Of a DNA stretch of 64,000 nucleotides, positions 9,601 to 20,159 are shown in pieces. The stretch is from contig CAJINV010000011.1 in assembly GCA_905178155.1 (NCBI GenBank), forward strand, positions 2,375,331 through 2,439,330. Reading direction: 5' to 3'. The stretch's first letter is position 1. Each line of letters begins with the position of its first letter. Made by a program: the position numbers and the translations under genes. The notes below the pieces were generated by a model. The model searched no databases. It was given only the letters and a program-made list of their open reading frames with translations, and had not been told where the DNA came from. The stretch comes from Amoebophrya sp. A120. Lineage: Eukaryota; Sar; Dinophyceae; Syndiniales; Amoebophryaceae.

Positions 9601-12600
9601 GTTCTGAGGACTATGTTAATTCCTGTTCAGTGTTGGCGGATGTTGGTCATGCTCTGACGGAAATAAGAAGAGACTCAAACAACTACATCCTGTAAGTACT
9701 TATGAAAATTCATTCTTGTCACTATCAGTCGCCAGCCATCCTGTATGTCGCCGCTTTCTTGTATGGCAACGGGTCGAAGGGTATCAAATGTAAAAATGTC
9801 TGGGTCTGGAAGAATGCAACTTGTGATGCTAAATTTGGATTCCAAAAAAATCTGTATTGCATGAGCAGCAAAGGGAGTGTAATTTTTGATACGCGGAGGG
9901 GGCATTTGTCATGCGGAATAGGCATCGCGAAGCCCGCGCAAAAAATGTGATGCTAGGGCATGCATCACAGACATCATGGCCCAGGCAAAACATGCATGAC
10001 AAGTCTCAGAATCTTCCAGACCCAGACATTTTTACATTTGATAAATTGCATTTGCCTCGGGACCCTGTGCGTGATGATGCGGGCGCTGCCCTCGGAGACC
10101 TACTCCACCATCTATCCTGAGTAAAAACGTACCCACACCAGAGTTGTAATGCAGATCTGCAAACACAGGAAGACTTGTAATGCGCATCCCCATGAGACCC
10201 ATTTCCAGTCGTGTTTTGGAATTTGTGATGCTGTGAACAGGATGAGCAGACGAATCTGTGACGCGGCTGCACTTGCTAACCTGCACTACACTGCATAGCG
10301 CAACTTGTCATGCGTGACTCACAAAACTCCCAGGTTTGTGCTGCAAAATCCTCATCCTGACTCTGGTGTGGGTACGTTTTTACTCAGGATACCATCGCGG
10401 GCCTGTTCATGATGCTGGACGCCTTCAGCGGGATCACGTTCAACCTGTTTTACAAGGGGTACAAGGCCATTCCGGGCGTGGCCAACCCGGCGGCCACCTG
10501 GTTCTTCGTTTCCGGGGTGTTCATCGGGCTGCTCGGCCTCGGCGCCGCCTTCAGCTACTGGACGCTGTACGAACGGCAGAAGCGGTTGGAGGAACAAGAC
10601 AAGGCCGAAGTGGAACTCGCCGCGACCGAAGAAGACGAGTATGATATTACAATGAAAAATGCCCCCACCCCCGAACTTGAAAGCATTTGTATTGCAAACC
10701 TTTCCAAATGAAACATTTGTCCTCTTGCATGTATCAATCAGCATCACAGATTTCCGATCGTGAATAGCAAAAATTTGTATTGCAAAAGATCCCAGGTAGA
10801 GCGGTGCTTGTCATGCAAGCGATGCGAAACACGACTAGAATCAGCATCAGAAAGATTCATACTCCTTTCATGCATGGTAAAAAGTTTTCATTTGGAAACT
10901 TCGCATCACAAATTTTTGCAACTTTGGGAGTGGGGGGCACTTTTCACTGTAATATATGACGACGAGAACCCGGCGCCGCCAAACTTCTCGCTTTATCAAA
11001 AGGAAAAATCCCCCCTCCCCATATCGAAACGAAGTTTCTGATGCTGGATTTCCGTACACAGATCAGATTTGTCTTGCAGTAGAGGACTGCAGGCATGTGT
11101 CAAGCCTCAGACGAGAGGTTTTGACGTAGGCGCCTAGCATGACAAACGTGAATGCTCTAAGCCCAACAGCATCACAAACCGCCTGCAAAATGCGGGGCGC
11201 TCTCTGAAAGTGCCTTCTTGCAAGACAGACAGGATTTGAGGTCACAAATGCGCATCACAAATTTTCAGACGGATACGTTTTCAATATGGGGAGGGGGGAT
11301 GTTTCTCTACGATACGCTGGACAAGAATCTCAGAACTAGCTCTTTCAGCGATCTTCATGATGCAGCTGTAAAGAATAAAGAGGAACAAATTCTAAACCCA
11401 AAGACGGCCGTCGCCTCGTCGAACCAGGAGGACAAAAATGATGTCAGTGCTAGCAAGAAGAAAACCAAGACCACCGTGGAAGATGATGACAGCGAGAAGT
11501 TTCCGAAGGGGCACATGCTGCTGGGCACGGTGTGCCTGGCGTTCGTGATGTTTTTCGGGACCGCGTGGGGCATGTGCTACAATAAGCAGGTAAAATACAT
11601 GTACGAACCCGCGGTGCGCGCCGACAACGGGTTGCTGACAAAGGCCGACCTGCTGTCTCTGTCGAGGCGAGCCGAAAAACCGCTGTTTTCCCTCCTCCGT
11701 AGTAATGCGCAGTACCAGTATCGTTACCCGGTAAGCCCGGACTTGGTGGACGCCAAATTCTCGGACCTGTTTCTCTGGGAATGGAAAGTGGTATAAAGTA
11801 AAAGATTGAATTAGTACTTACAATTGTTGAAAGCTTTCTACTTCCCGGGCATGTGATGTATGGAACATTTCTGTTACGCTGGCAGAAACGAAGATTCGTT
11901 CTATTGCCGAATTACGTCATCGTCGATCTTTCTATTCATTTTCCTTCTCCGTCGCGAGCACCAGTCACCGTCGTGTTTCAACATCTTTCATGCTGCACGC
12001 GACGCTTTTGAAGAAGTTTCCTTTTATCATTATTTTTTGTGCTTTTCTGCAGGTCCCGGAAGACCACACCCCGGACAACCCGGTCCCTTTCGCGGACGGC
12101 ACGAACACGAAGCTGCTTCCCCTCGTGGCCAGGTTTGACAGCTACGCGGCGGACCGGGACGTGCTGATCGCGCAGGTACGGTATTTCAACGACGCGGACA
12201 CGGTTGCCCTTCGTTCGGTGGAGATAGGTTTAAACAATTTCTCCTCGGACGAGAACGTGCTGTACATCGAACCCAAAATCCACTCTACTGGGGGCTTGCG
12301 GAAGTGGGAAAGAACCGAGGGCGTGGCCGCCGGCAGCCAGGACGCCTTCACCGAAAAAGCGTTCGATCTCGCGCTGCCCACGACGATCTTCATTGCCTCA
12401 AACGGGATCGGCCGCTTTCTGGCGGGCTTCGCGGCCGAAAGTGTGGGAAAGTGCACCGCACTCGCGATCTATTTCCCCGTGGCGCTGGTCGTGTACCTAG
12501 CCGTGTTTTTCTGGCAGGGGTTTGTGGGAGGTACTATACATGATGTTCATTTATTGTTTGTGTTTCTACTTGAATTTGAATTTGTAGTAAACGGCAAAAG

Positions 12601-13835
12601 CCGGCTGGTACTGAAGATTCTACACGTTGTTCTGCTGCCGTTCATAACCTTGAAAAAAAAATTAACTGTCTATGCTACACTTGTTTATACATAACCACGA
12701 TCGCACCAACAGGCTTCCCTAGCAGCCTCGCGGGTATGATCAGCACCACCATTATCGTTGGGCTCGCGTTCGGCGCCCAGTTTGCCATGATGCCGATCTA
12801 CTTGAAGACGGTGGTCCGTCCGGCGAACATGGGGCTTTTGTTTGGCATATGAATTGCAAAAGTGTCTGGGTCTGGAAGATTGCCAGGTTTGTCATGCACA
12901 CTTTGCATGACTTCTGATGTCTGTGATGCATGCCCTAGCATCACAGATTTTGTGAGGGCTTCCTGATGCCTATACCGCATGAGAAATGCTCTTTCCGTGT
13001 AGCTAAACTTGGACTCTCTTTGCTGCCCATGCAATACAGATTTTTTTTGAATTCAAAATCAGCATGACAAGTTGCATTCTTCCAGACCCAGACATTTTTA
13101 CGCTTAATATGGCACCGCCGTGCTGGCGCTCGTGACGGGCAACTTCGTGTGGAACCTTATTGTGAGGCAAAATCCCCCCTCCCCATATTGAAAAGGTATG
13201 TTTCCGAAAATTTGTGTTGCTGATTTCAGGTCACAAATCGTGTTTGTCTTGCAAGAAGACAAAGCCAGAGAGTCCGCCGGATTATGCAGGCGGTTTGTGA
13301 TGCTGTTGGGCTTACAGAGCCCACGTCTGTCATGCTAGTCGCCTACGTCCAAACCTCTCGACTCAGGCTTAGCATATGCCTGCAGGCCTCTCCAGCAAGA
13401 CAGACCTGATTTGTGTACGCAAATCCAGCATCAGAAAGCTCGTTGCGATACGGGGAGGGGGGATATTTCCTTTTGATAAACCTTCTCCCCTACGCCAGCG
13501 AGGATACGTCCATCGTGTGGTCGATCGCCAATGTGCGGCAGGACTACCCGAACGATGTGGAGCAGCTTCTCCAGCGGCAAAGCGACCCGGTGCACGGGCC
13601 GTACACGCAATTCTTCAACGAAAACGGGAAGGTGAACGGAACCTGCGTGGGGCCCTACTGCTTGCGCGAGTTTTTTCAGTTCGCGTTCTTCCTCACCCTA
13701 TTGTCCTTCCCCTTCTCACTCGTCATGCTCGGCGCCCACCTGTCGCTGCGCAGGCAGCGGAAGGAGAGGGAGCAGCAACTCGCATTGATGTTGCAGGAGG
13801 AGGAGGAGGAGGAAAAAAAGACGGCCGAGACGTAA
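6676..13835 (+). CDS. Major facilitator superfamily (MFS) transporter
   Basis: Exons: 6676-6918, 8518-9039, 9305-9433, 9729-9781, 10049-10112, 10397-10644, 10960-10993, 11320-11790, 12053-12530, 12713-12847, 13115-13157 and 13484-13835. They sum to 2,772 nt (923 codons plus stop). The first exon-exon link, across the GC-rich island, is the least certain; ATG 8836 is an alternative start. The N-terminal about 165 residues are hydrophilic. Membrane segments follow (SPLWVMVLMGGLVSMWLSTM; FLGMGFGVLPGWLVDVLGPS with an MFS motif-A-like GxLxDxxGP; SLYLVLGMAGVGSGLLM). A long acidic cytosolic loop and a second helix bundle follow (HMLLGTVCLAFVMFFGTAWG; IFIASNGIGRFLAGFAAESV; FPFSLVMLGAHLSL). The C-terminal tail is poly-Glu. 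Substrate cannot be told; nodulin-like or SLC43-like are possible. Seven introners and three GT-AG introns (9434-9728, 11791-12052, 12531-12712). Confidence 0.75.
6872..8517 (+). repeat. 47-bp direct repeat bounding a GC-rich insertion
   Basis: Positions 6872-6918 and 8471-8517 are identical at 46 of 47 bases. Both encode the same acidic peptide (EDEDxGASEDAVYE) in the frame of the transporter. The interval between (6919-8470) is GC-rich and not open in that frame. Joining anywhere within the repeat gives a continuous exon. Confidence 0.8.
6919..8470. other. GC-rich island inside the transporter gene
   Basis: About 1.55 kb of GC-rich, non-coding sequence. It holds a large imperfect inverted repeat (roughly 7333-7560 against 7620-7890), arrays of an 11-mer CAAAGTCTTTT-type unit in opposite orientations (about 7505-7560 and 7636-7715), and a thrice-repeated block around GCGCGCGTGCCGC (7865, 7970, 8095). 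Many long ORFs here are by-products of high GC content. Confidence 0.6.
9040..9299 (+). mobile_element. Introner, family A (260 bp)
   Basis: TIRs TATCAAATGCAAAAATGTC / complement ending at 9299. Perfect CCTTT flanks (9035-9039 and 9300-9304). Excision gives LYLISF-LGMGFG in a membrane helix. The body resembles the element at 30876. Confidence 0.9.
9782..10043 (+). mobile_element. Introner, family A (262 bp)
   Basis: TIRs TATCAAATGTAAAAATGTCT, perfectly inverted over at least 20 bp at 10024-10043. Flanks AAGGG and AATTG match poorly, the only recent-looking copy without a clean target duplication. Removing element plus 5 bp still keeps phase (GNGSKG-ICLGTL). The body is close to 36422. Confidence 0.85.
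10113..10391. mobile_element. Introner, family E (279 bp)
   Basis: TIRs TATCCTGAGTAAAAACGTAC, perfectly inverted at 10372-10391 and extending further inward. Perfect flanks CCATC (10108-10112 and 10392-10396). Excision gives ETYSTI-AGLFMM in frame. Confidence 0.9.
10645..10954. mobile_element. Introner, family F (310 bp)
   Basis: TIRs TATTACAATGAAAAATGCCC / complement with few mismatches at 10929-10954. Perfect flanks TATGA (10640-10644 and 10955-10959). Excision gives EEDEYD-DENPAP in the acidic loop. Confidence 0.9.
10994..11314 (+). mobile_element. Introner, family B copy 1 (321 bp)
   Basis: TIRs TATCAAAAGGAAAAATCC, then a C-tract and CCCATATCG, inverted at the right end. Flanks CGCTT and CGCTG (4 of 5). 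The body is the reverse complement of the element at 13158 in the same gene. Only 34 nt of exon separate it from the preceding introner. Confidence 0.88.
12848..13109 (-). mobile_element. Introner, family A (262 bp), reverse orientation
   Basis: TIRs TATGAATTGCAAAAGTGTCT / complement. Perfect flanks TGGCA (12843-12847 and 13110-13114). The interior is the reverse complement of 9782 and 36422, and closely matches 59298. Confidence 0.9.
13158..13478 (-). mobile_element. Introner, family B copy 2 (321 bp), reverse orientation
   Basis: TIRs TATTGTGAGGCAAAATCC / complement ending TTTTGATA. Perfect flanks AACCT (13153-13157 and 13479-13483). Excision gives VWNL-LPYASE. Reverse-complement relative of 10994. 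Confidence 0.9.
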
Positions 13836-16210
13836 GTACCAAATAATGTTCATCCGGGTCCTTTGACGCAGATGAAGTGGAAGTGCGCGACGAGGCACCA
13901 GAGCCGGAAAAGGAGCGCTAGCGGTACCGTACCAAAAGGTGTCGTGGGCTATAAACTGCTCGGCATGACCATGGAGCTACATGGCACAACCAGGGCGCTT
14001 CTACTGCTCCGGAACATACTAAGTATACGCCCACACTGAGCCCGGACGAACACGTGCCCTTGCGGGAAGGGAGAAGTGAAAATAATGATATGTTGACTAC
14101 CACCAGCACGGTGTGGTTTTTTAAAATCAGGAGCACATTTAGCGATTGCCTGTAACATTTTCAGCGTGAGTTTGAATTCAACAAGCTATGTTTTTGTTTA
14201 CTCAGTTCGTGGTCAACGTAGAAATTTCTGTACCTACACATCAATTAATTGAATGATCATCGTCGATTGACCACATCAAAAGTCCCCTCGTCCCGAGGGG
14301 CCGGATACTTATTCGCCTTTAGTTGTACCCAAACCAGCTTGACTCCCAAGTTCATTATGGAACTCTGCCTTGTTGTTGTGGTCGCCTGTCGGACATAAAT
14401 TGTCGCGACAACGAGCACAAGGTTGATTTCTGCTTTTTTTTTTCATCTAGCGACACGAGACACCCCCCCATTGCCATTATCGATGATGAATCAGACCCTA
14501 AGGACTTCTTCGGCGTGTATTTTACTTGAGGATCAAAGAAAAGATCTTCAGCACTGTGTGTGTCTTATATCCAATATAGCGTTTTGCCTCATGTCATGTC
14601 AATCGGAAGTAAAGCGTCTCTAAAGCTGCAAGTAGGTACTCTTTTCTATTGTTGCTTGTCAAGTTTACAAGCAGCAACGTTTTGCATCGAATTCGAAAAT
14701 GAAATGTTGGCGCGGTTATGTAATTTTGGGAGTTGAATTTACTTCGCCGAGTTGCAGCATGGATGGCGGAATCATGTGCAGCATTTGTGTCAAAATCGCA
14801 CGAGCAGATCACGAATTCGAATTTATTTCTCACGGATGCGCATGCTCCTGCCACGAAAGAAATAAGAGCCAGTCGAAGCGTGTACATGTGCCCGTGTAGA
14901 ACTGTGTCCGTAGGTGCAGGAACCTTGTAAAGATAAGGAAGCCGTAGACAAAAGTACAAGTTGAGCTTGTAGTGATGAGAATTCGAGTAAAGAACGAAGA
15001 GTATGAAGCTGGAGCACTTGTTGTCACATTCAGCATCTTGCTGGGCGTCGCGGCCACACTGGAGCTCATATTGTTCCCAACGGAGACTGAAACATGTTTC
15101 AGTTTCACTGGTTCTGGTTCGTTTTCCAAGAATCAATCATTCATAGATCAATTTCAATCCACCGATGGAGATGTGAAAGCCGAACCTACCGACGTATGAG
15201 ATCCAGGTCTTCAATATGGTAGTTTTTATCACAGAAGTTGTGTTCAGATGGATCAAAATAGTAGATCCTGCTATGTATTGGATGCTGATGAGAGGAAAAC
15301 GAAAAGCTAAAGCTTTGGAACATTCGTGTAGTCCTCGTGAAGAATTGATAAAAGAAAAATCGAAATACCATTTACTAATGAGCTTGGGTTCCTTTTTGTC
15401 GAAGTCGTGCGTGAAAAAAGAGATCGTATAAAAGATCGATCTGCATTCAGAAAAGAAATACAGGTGGCAGACTTCCGTTTGCTCTTGCTTCCGAGTAAAT
15501 GCTATTCCTTTTGTTTGTGCTCGTCGTTGTGAGAGACAGAGACCCGGGTGTTGGTGTTTTTGACGTGCTTGATAGTACGAAAGGCTATGCCGCTGTGGTG
15601 CGGATCAGAGAAAAAAAATTACTGTTCGAAATCATGACGTGAAGTAGCAGGTGCGCAATCATTGGTGTCTGACCTAGATCTCCCTCCACAGTAGAATAAA
15701 TGTCATCTTCGCGCACCAGGACATGACCGACCGTGCGTGCCTCCCTTAGGAGCTGCAGTGAACATGATGACAAGGAGCCGCTTTTCTAAAATCTTGAGAA
15801 AGGCTCTGAATAATCACTCCCCCGAAGGAACAGCGACTTGAATCATTATTCTCATTGTTTGGCTTTGTACTTTATAGTCGAACTGGGGAAGTAGATGCTG
15901 AGAAGTGTAGTATTGCTGTAGTTTTTGCCACTTGATGTCAACATCACGTAGTCTTTGTAGCTGAGATCGAAGAGCGACACAAGTTGTACGATTTCCTTCT
16001 GTTTCAGTATCGTCTCATCATCTCTCGCCTGTACCACTTTTTTTCGTATTTATATCTACCACGAGTTCATCGCGCCCTTTGAGGTCAAGATACATACGAC
16101 AGCACCGAATCACAATCAACATCTGATTGCCGTAGAGACGCGTGAAAATATCCTCATCCGTATCACGAACTGAAGGAACAACCATCAGCTAGTTACCGAA
16201 ACGAAACAAC
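13836..16210. other. Long stretch with only weak coding candidates
   Basis: Just after the transporter stop, 13862-13921 reads an acidic tail (DEVEVRDEAPEPEKER, stop) that could be an alternative last exon, but no matching splice phase was found. ATG 14975 opens 74 codons to 15199 with one hydrophobic segment (ALVVTFSILLGVAATLELIL); this could be a small membrane protein, without other support. The rest shows nothing recognisable. Confidence 0.3.
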
Positions 16211-19031
16211 ATGGACGGCGGGCAGCAAAATAGCGGTCCGCAGGAGCAGATTGGCGGCTCCCAGCCCTCTTCCTCGCCACCGCGGCCCACCCCCGGTGCG
16301 GCGAGCAGCAGCGGCGCAGCCCCAGGACTCGCTGGGGCCACACAGGACGTGCTGGGGCTCGCACCGGAAAACTTCGACGCCACCCAAGTGGACCACGCCG
16401 GCGTGCCGCTCGCGCCCATACTAAACACGCAAGCGAGCCATGCCGTCCCGGACAACACGCAGGATCTGGATCGGTACCTCGATGCGTCCCAGCGACAGTC
16501 GCCAATACGCAGCCGCCCGCAGTCCCCCGTGAACAAACCTGCAGAAGGACCACGAACAGACAACTCACCGGCACGACACAGTGCGCGGGGTACTAGCCAA
16601 TCACCAGCAGCACACCCGAAGTCCCCTGTTATTTCCTCCTCGCAGGCCGAGATCCTTGGAACTGCAGACTCCTTCGTGGGCGCCACGCAAGTCGAGTCGC
16701 AGCTTCAGCAACAGCAGCAGCTGGAACAGCAGAGCGGAAGCGAGCCTGCTGCGGCGGGTCTACAGTCGAGCGCGGTAGAAAAAGATTTGGATTTTTTCTT
16801 TTCTAATGTTGACCAAAGCTTCGCGATGATGTGCATGTGCATGAGCATGACAGACTCTGATGAATGTGTCGTTTGAAATGAGAAACTCAGTCATGTTGCC
16901 TCTTCAATTAATACATCAAGTAAAAACGAAAATGGGAAATAAAACATGCAACGCCAACGTTTCTTGATCTCTTTCACTCTCCAGGACGATGATGGCGACG
17001 ATTTGTTTGGTGACGGCGAAAAGATTGCAGAACCTTCTGCAGCACCAGCGGAGCCCGCGGTTCTCGACCCAGACCAGGAACTTGACAACTTGTTTATGGA
17101 TGATGACGTACTTTTTGAAAAATTTTTGTGTTGCATAAGCTGCAATTAATACTCATTTAGATTTACGTGCTCATGTCTTGTCGCCTTTGTTCTAGCCATT
17201 CGTACTACTACTGGAATGCCGCATGTACAAGTATGTTGGCCTTTTTTACGTTTTTTCTGTATGAAGCAGTTGCATCTGCAAAAGAAAACCATGACAGCTG
17301 GACGATTTTGATCTCACCGCGGGCGTGGATATGCTCGGCGGAGATGATTTTCTGAAGCTTGGCGACACCGGAGGTGCGGACAGCACGGCAAAAACGGCGG
17401 CACAGCAGCTGCTGGAGGAGGAGGAGGATTTGTTCGGCGTGATCTCCGACGAAGAAGAGGACGTGGCGGCGGAGGGCGTACAGCTCCTCCGACGAGAAAA
17501 ACTGAAGGGAAATCCGGTATATAGACAATTACGGGTAGTTTTTGGAAAGAAACAGGGATACTAGTGCAGCGATTTACACATACGTACGTTTTTCACTTCG
17601 AGTTCTTAGTTTTCACGTGCTACTACTACATTTCATGCTCGTAACCGCCCACCCTCCCAGTACGATGGAGGAATATGCCTGCCGCATGCGTTGAGGAAAA
17701 TGTTTGCATTTGCTTGGTTGAAAAAAAAAATGCCCCGAAAATATTAAATTATCCACAGCTTTGCGTATTCAACGTGCCAAACATTATCTCCTGGGAGAAG
17801 CAAGCCTTCGACGAGCGAGACTCCCTGCGCACGCTGGAACATCTGTGGCAAGAAAGCGACCGGAACGGGGTCAAGCTGAAAAACCCAGAAAACACGTTCC
17901 GCTGGAAGTTCAAGCGCGACGCCACCGGCAAGTGGATGACCAACAGCAAAGGGATTCCAGAGTAATATTGAAACATTTTTTGCAATTTGCGCCTGCACTT
18001 TTATTTGATGTGCAACTTCGAGATATTGCTGTTTTGCAGCACTAAAAGTTGAATTTTTGCAAGTCGTGCGTTCTTCATTGTTCTGGGAGAACTGTCACTC
18101 ATGGAGGGTTCTTTTTACCTGCTTCCAGTGCGGTGCATGATCATCGTGATCATGATTCGTACTTGGTATGCATAAACAAGTTTCGCATTCAAAATATCAG
18201 GTACGAGTCCAACGCACGGATTGTGGAATTCGAAAATGGCGACAAATTTCTGAACATCGGCGAGGAATATTTCAAGATTCAGGAAAAAGCGGAGAAGATA
18301 CGTCGGCACCATCTGTATTGACATCAATCTTTTTTCGCACGGTCGTCCACCACCGAATGCCGCGGATTTTTTTTTTTCAAAATTGTTTCGCGCACTTGAT
18401 TTGTTTTTCCAATTGTAGTTGCCACACAAAATGAAATTCCAGGTTCAGCGAGCAGGAGCACTACGTTTTCGCGCACCACACACCGCTGATGCACTACGCA
18501 ACCGCGGTGCCACTGGATATCAAGTCCAACACCCACGACAAATTGATGGCTGCGCAAATCAAGAAGGTACTTGTTATGTGTGGTGTGTCGCTCTACTTAT
18601 GGGAATGGGATCGTAAAACCTCTTCAACTACACACTCCATGTTTCTACCAGAAGGTTTGACTTTGAGAATGCGAATAATAAAAATTTTGTTCATACAACC
18701 TTATCATCCTCTACACTATCCCCAGGTTATGCCGGACCGCAAGATCACGACGGTGACTGCGCAGCAGGTGGCGGAGAACCAGCGCATCTACAAGCTGGAC
18801 CAGGAGGAGGAGCGGAAGCGCAAGGCCATCGCGAACGCGGGCGCCGCGAGCTCGCGGAAGCGGCCCGCCGCGAAGGACCGGGACCTGGGGTTGACCGCCG
18901 AGTTTTTGGAGCAAGACGGTGAACCGGATCACGGTGGTGGCGTGTCCCTGAAGAAACTCCGCAACGAGGGCCGCAAGGGAAACCACGACGACAACTTCCT
19001 GCGTCGCACGGGAGACACGCTCGGAAGGTAA
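16211..19031 (+). CDS. LEO1: LEO1-like subunit of the Paf1 transcription elongation complex
   Basis: Nuclear RNA polymerase II elongation factor subunit. The N-terminal exon from ATG 16211 is disordered (Ser/Pro/Gln-rich) and followed by acidic exons, as in LEO1 proteins (16985-17107; 17298-17516). The LEO1 core lies in 17759-17961 (VFNVPNIISWEKQAFDERD, ENTFRWKFKRD) and 18201-18314 (the hallmark SNARIVEFENGDKFLNIGEE, compare NARIVRWSDGS in the family), then 18443-18566 (SEQEHYVFAHHTPLMHY) and 18726-19031 with a basic tail. GT-AG introns: 17108-17297, 17962-18200, 18315-18442, 18567-18725; 17517-17660 is also likely. The end of exon 1 and the join between about 17661 and 17759 are unresolved: no GT donor in the right phase is visible. 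No introners of the TIR type were found. A GTAAGG at 19029 leaves open a further exon. Confidence 0.75.
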
Positions 19032-19899
19032 GGGGCTGGATGGGCGGACCGTGGTCATTTCGCAGTTCTTGCAGATGAAGAAAAGCGCCGTTCGTGCTGC
19101 TGGTGTGCTGTTCGATTGATGATAATCGGAACGATCTGCGCTTTGTGCAATGGATTTGGTCATCTTCCTCGGGAGTAAGTTCAGGATACTTACGAAGGAC
19201 CGAAGAGATAAAACATTTCTTTCACATTCTCACACTATTTGATTTTGATTGGCAAACATCACGAAAAATGGCACCATGAACAATCAGAATCATCCACAGC
19301 TGATTCTGCAAGCCAGGGTGCGCCGACTGTTGTTTTCTTCTATTCCTATGTACTATTTCCTGACAGGATCCTGAAAGGAAGTGCAACCGACCTCCAGCAT
19401 CATTCAGGTTGTGTGTAAAAAAATTCGTGTGCTTACGGTAGTGCGGTTTTGATGAGCGACAGAGGCGACCTCTTTGTTATAGTCAATTAAGTACTTCCCA
19501 GATGAGAGATGCAGGCCTCTTTCTGAAGTTGATATGTGATTGGCGGAGAGATTCGACGCCAGTTAAAATCAACAACGACTCCACCGACTTCCACTTGTTG
19601 CACATAGTTTCAGTTTCTTCTGCAGTCAAGCATAATTAGGGTGGGTGGATTGAGTGAGCAAGCCAGAGGAGGTGACAGACAGAACAAGAATAAAAGCAGA
19701 GAAACTGAATCGCAGTATCACGAGCAGCTCGAGGTTGGATTGGTAGGTAGTTGAGCTGAAAAAAACAGTAGCAAAGGGTAATTATCCCAGCTGGGCCACC
19801 TCGCTTGGCAATATCAATAAGTGCAGGGGCGGCATTGGAAGAACTATTCGTATTTGAATTAAGACTAGCAAAACCGGTCTGCGAACAATCGCCGCGCGG
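19032..19899. other. Non-coding stretch
   Basis: AT-richer spacer between LEO1 and the next putative start. I see no supported ORF or repeat. Confidence 0.4.
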
Positions 19900-20157
19900 A
19901 TGTCTTTGTCGACGTCGTCCTCGTCGAGCGGCGCCAGCGTGACGGCCAAAGGGGTGGCGCAGGACGGCAGCAGGGGCGCACCGAGCACAGGCCGCCTGCT
20001 CCTGGGGTTCAAGAAGATCGCGAATTCAAATGCGTCGGGGTTTCCCATTTGTGCCGCGCCCGCGTTTGACGGCGTCGGCTCCTTGACGGTCAAGAAATTC
20101 CGCAAAGTCTTTCTGCCCGCGGTCGACGCCCACGTCTTCAGCGATTGCCCGCCCCAC
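19900..20157 (+). CDS. Putative first exon of an unrecognised gene, cut by a GC-rich island
   Basis: ATG 19900 opens a plausible coding exon: Ser-rich start (MSLSTSSSSSGASVTAKG), then RLLLGFKKIANSNASGFPIC and SLTVKKFRKVFLPAVDAHVF. From about 20150 the sequence becomes a GC-rich island, and the open frame beyond (to 20259) looks like an island artefact. No downstream exon was identified with confidence. The frame at 21958-22120 on the minus strand (SINEEILMRDRPRKLLENND) is a separate weak coding candidate. Confidence 0.4.
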
Positions 20158-20159
20158 CG

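Noticed and set aside
9438-9607. Apparent extension of the transporter frame through the 9434-9728 intron
   Set aside because: GT and AG sites bracket it and the spliced frame joins helix to helix; the read-through peptide is not membrane-like.
14594-15136. 180-codon minus-strand open frame
   Set aside because: Cys/His/Leu-rich without domain character, overlapping a plus-strand candidate; no splice context or motif. Likely chance.
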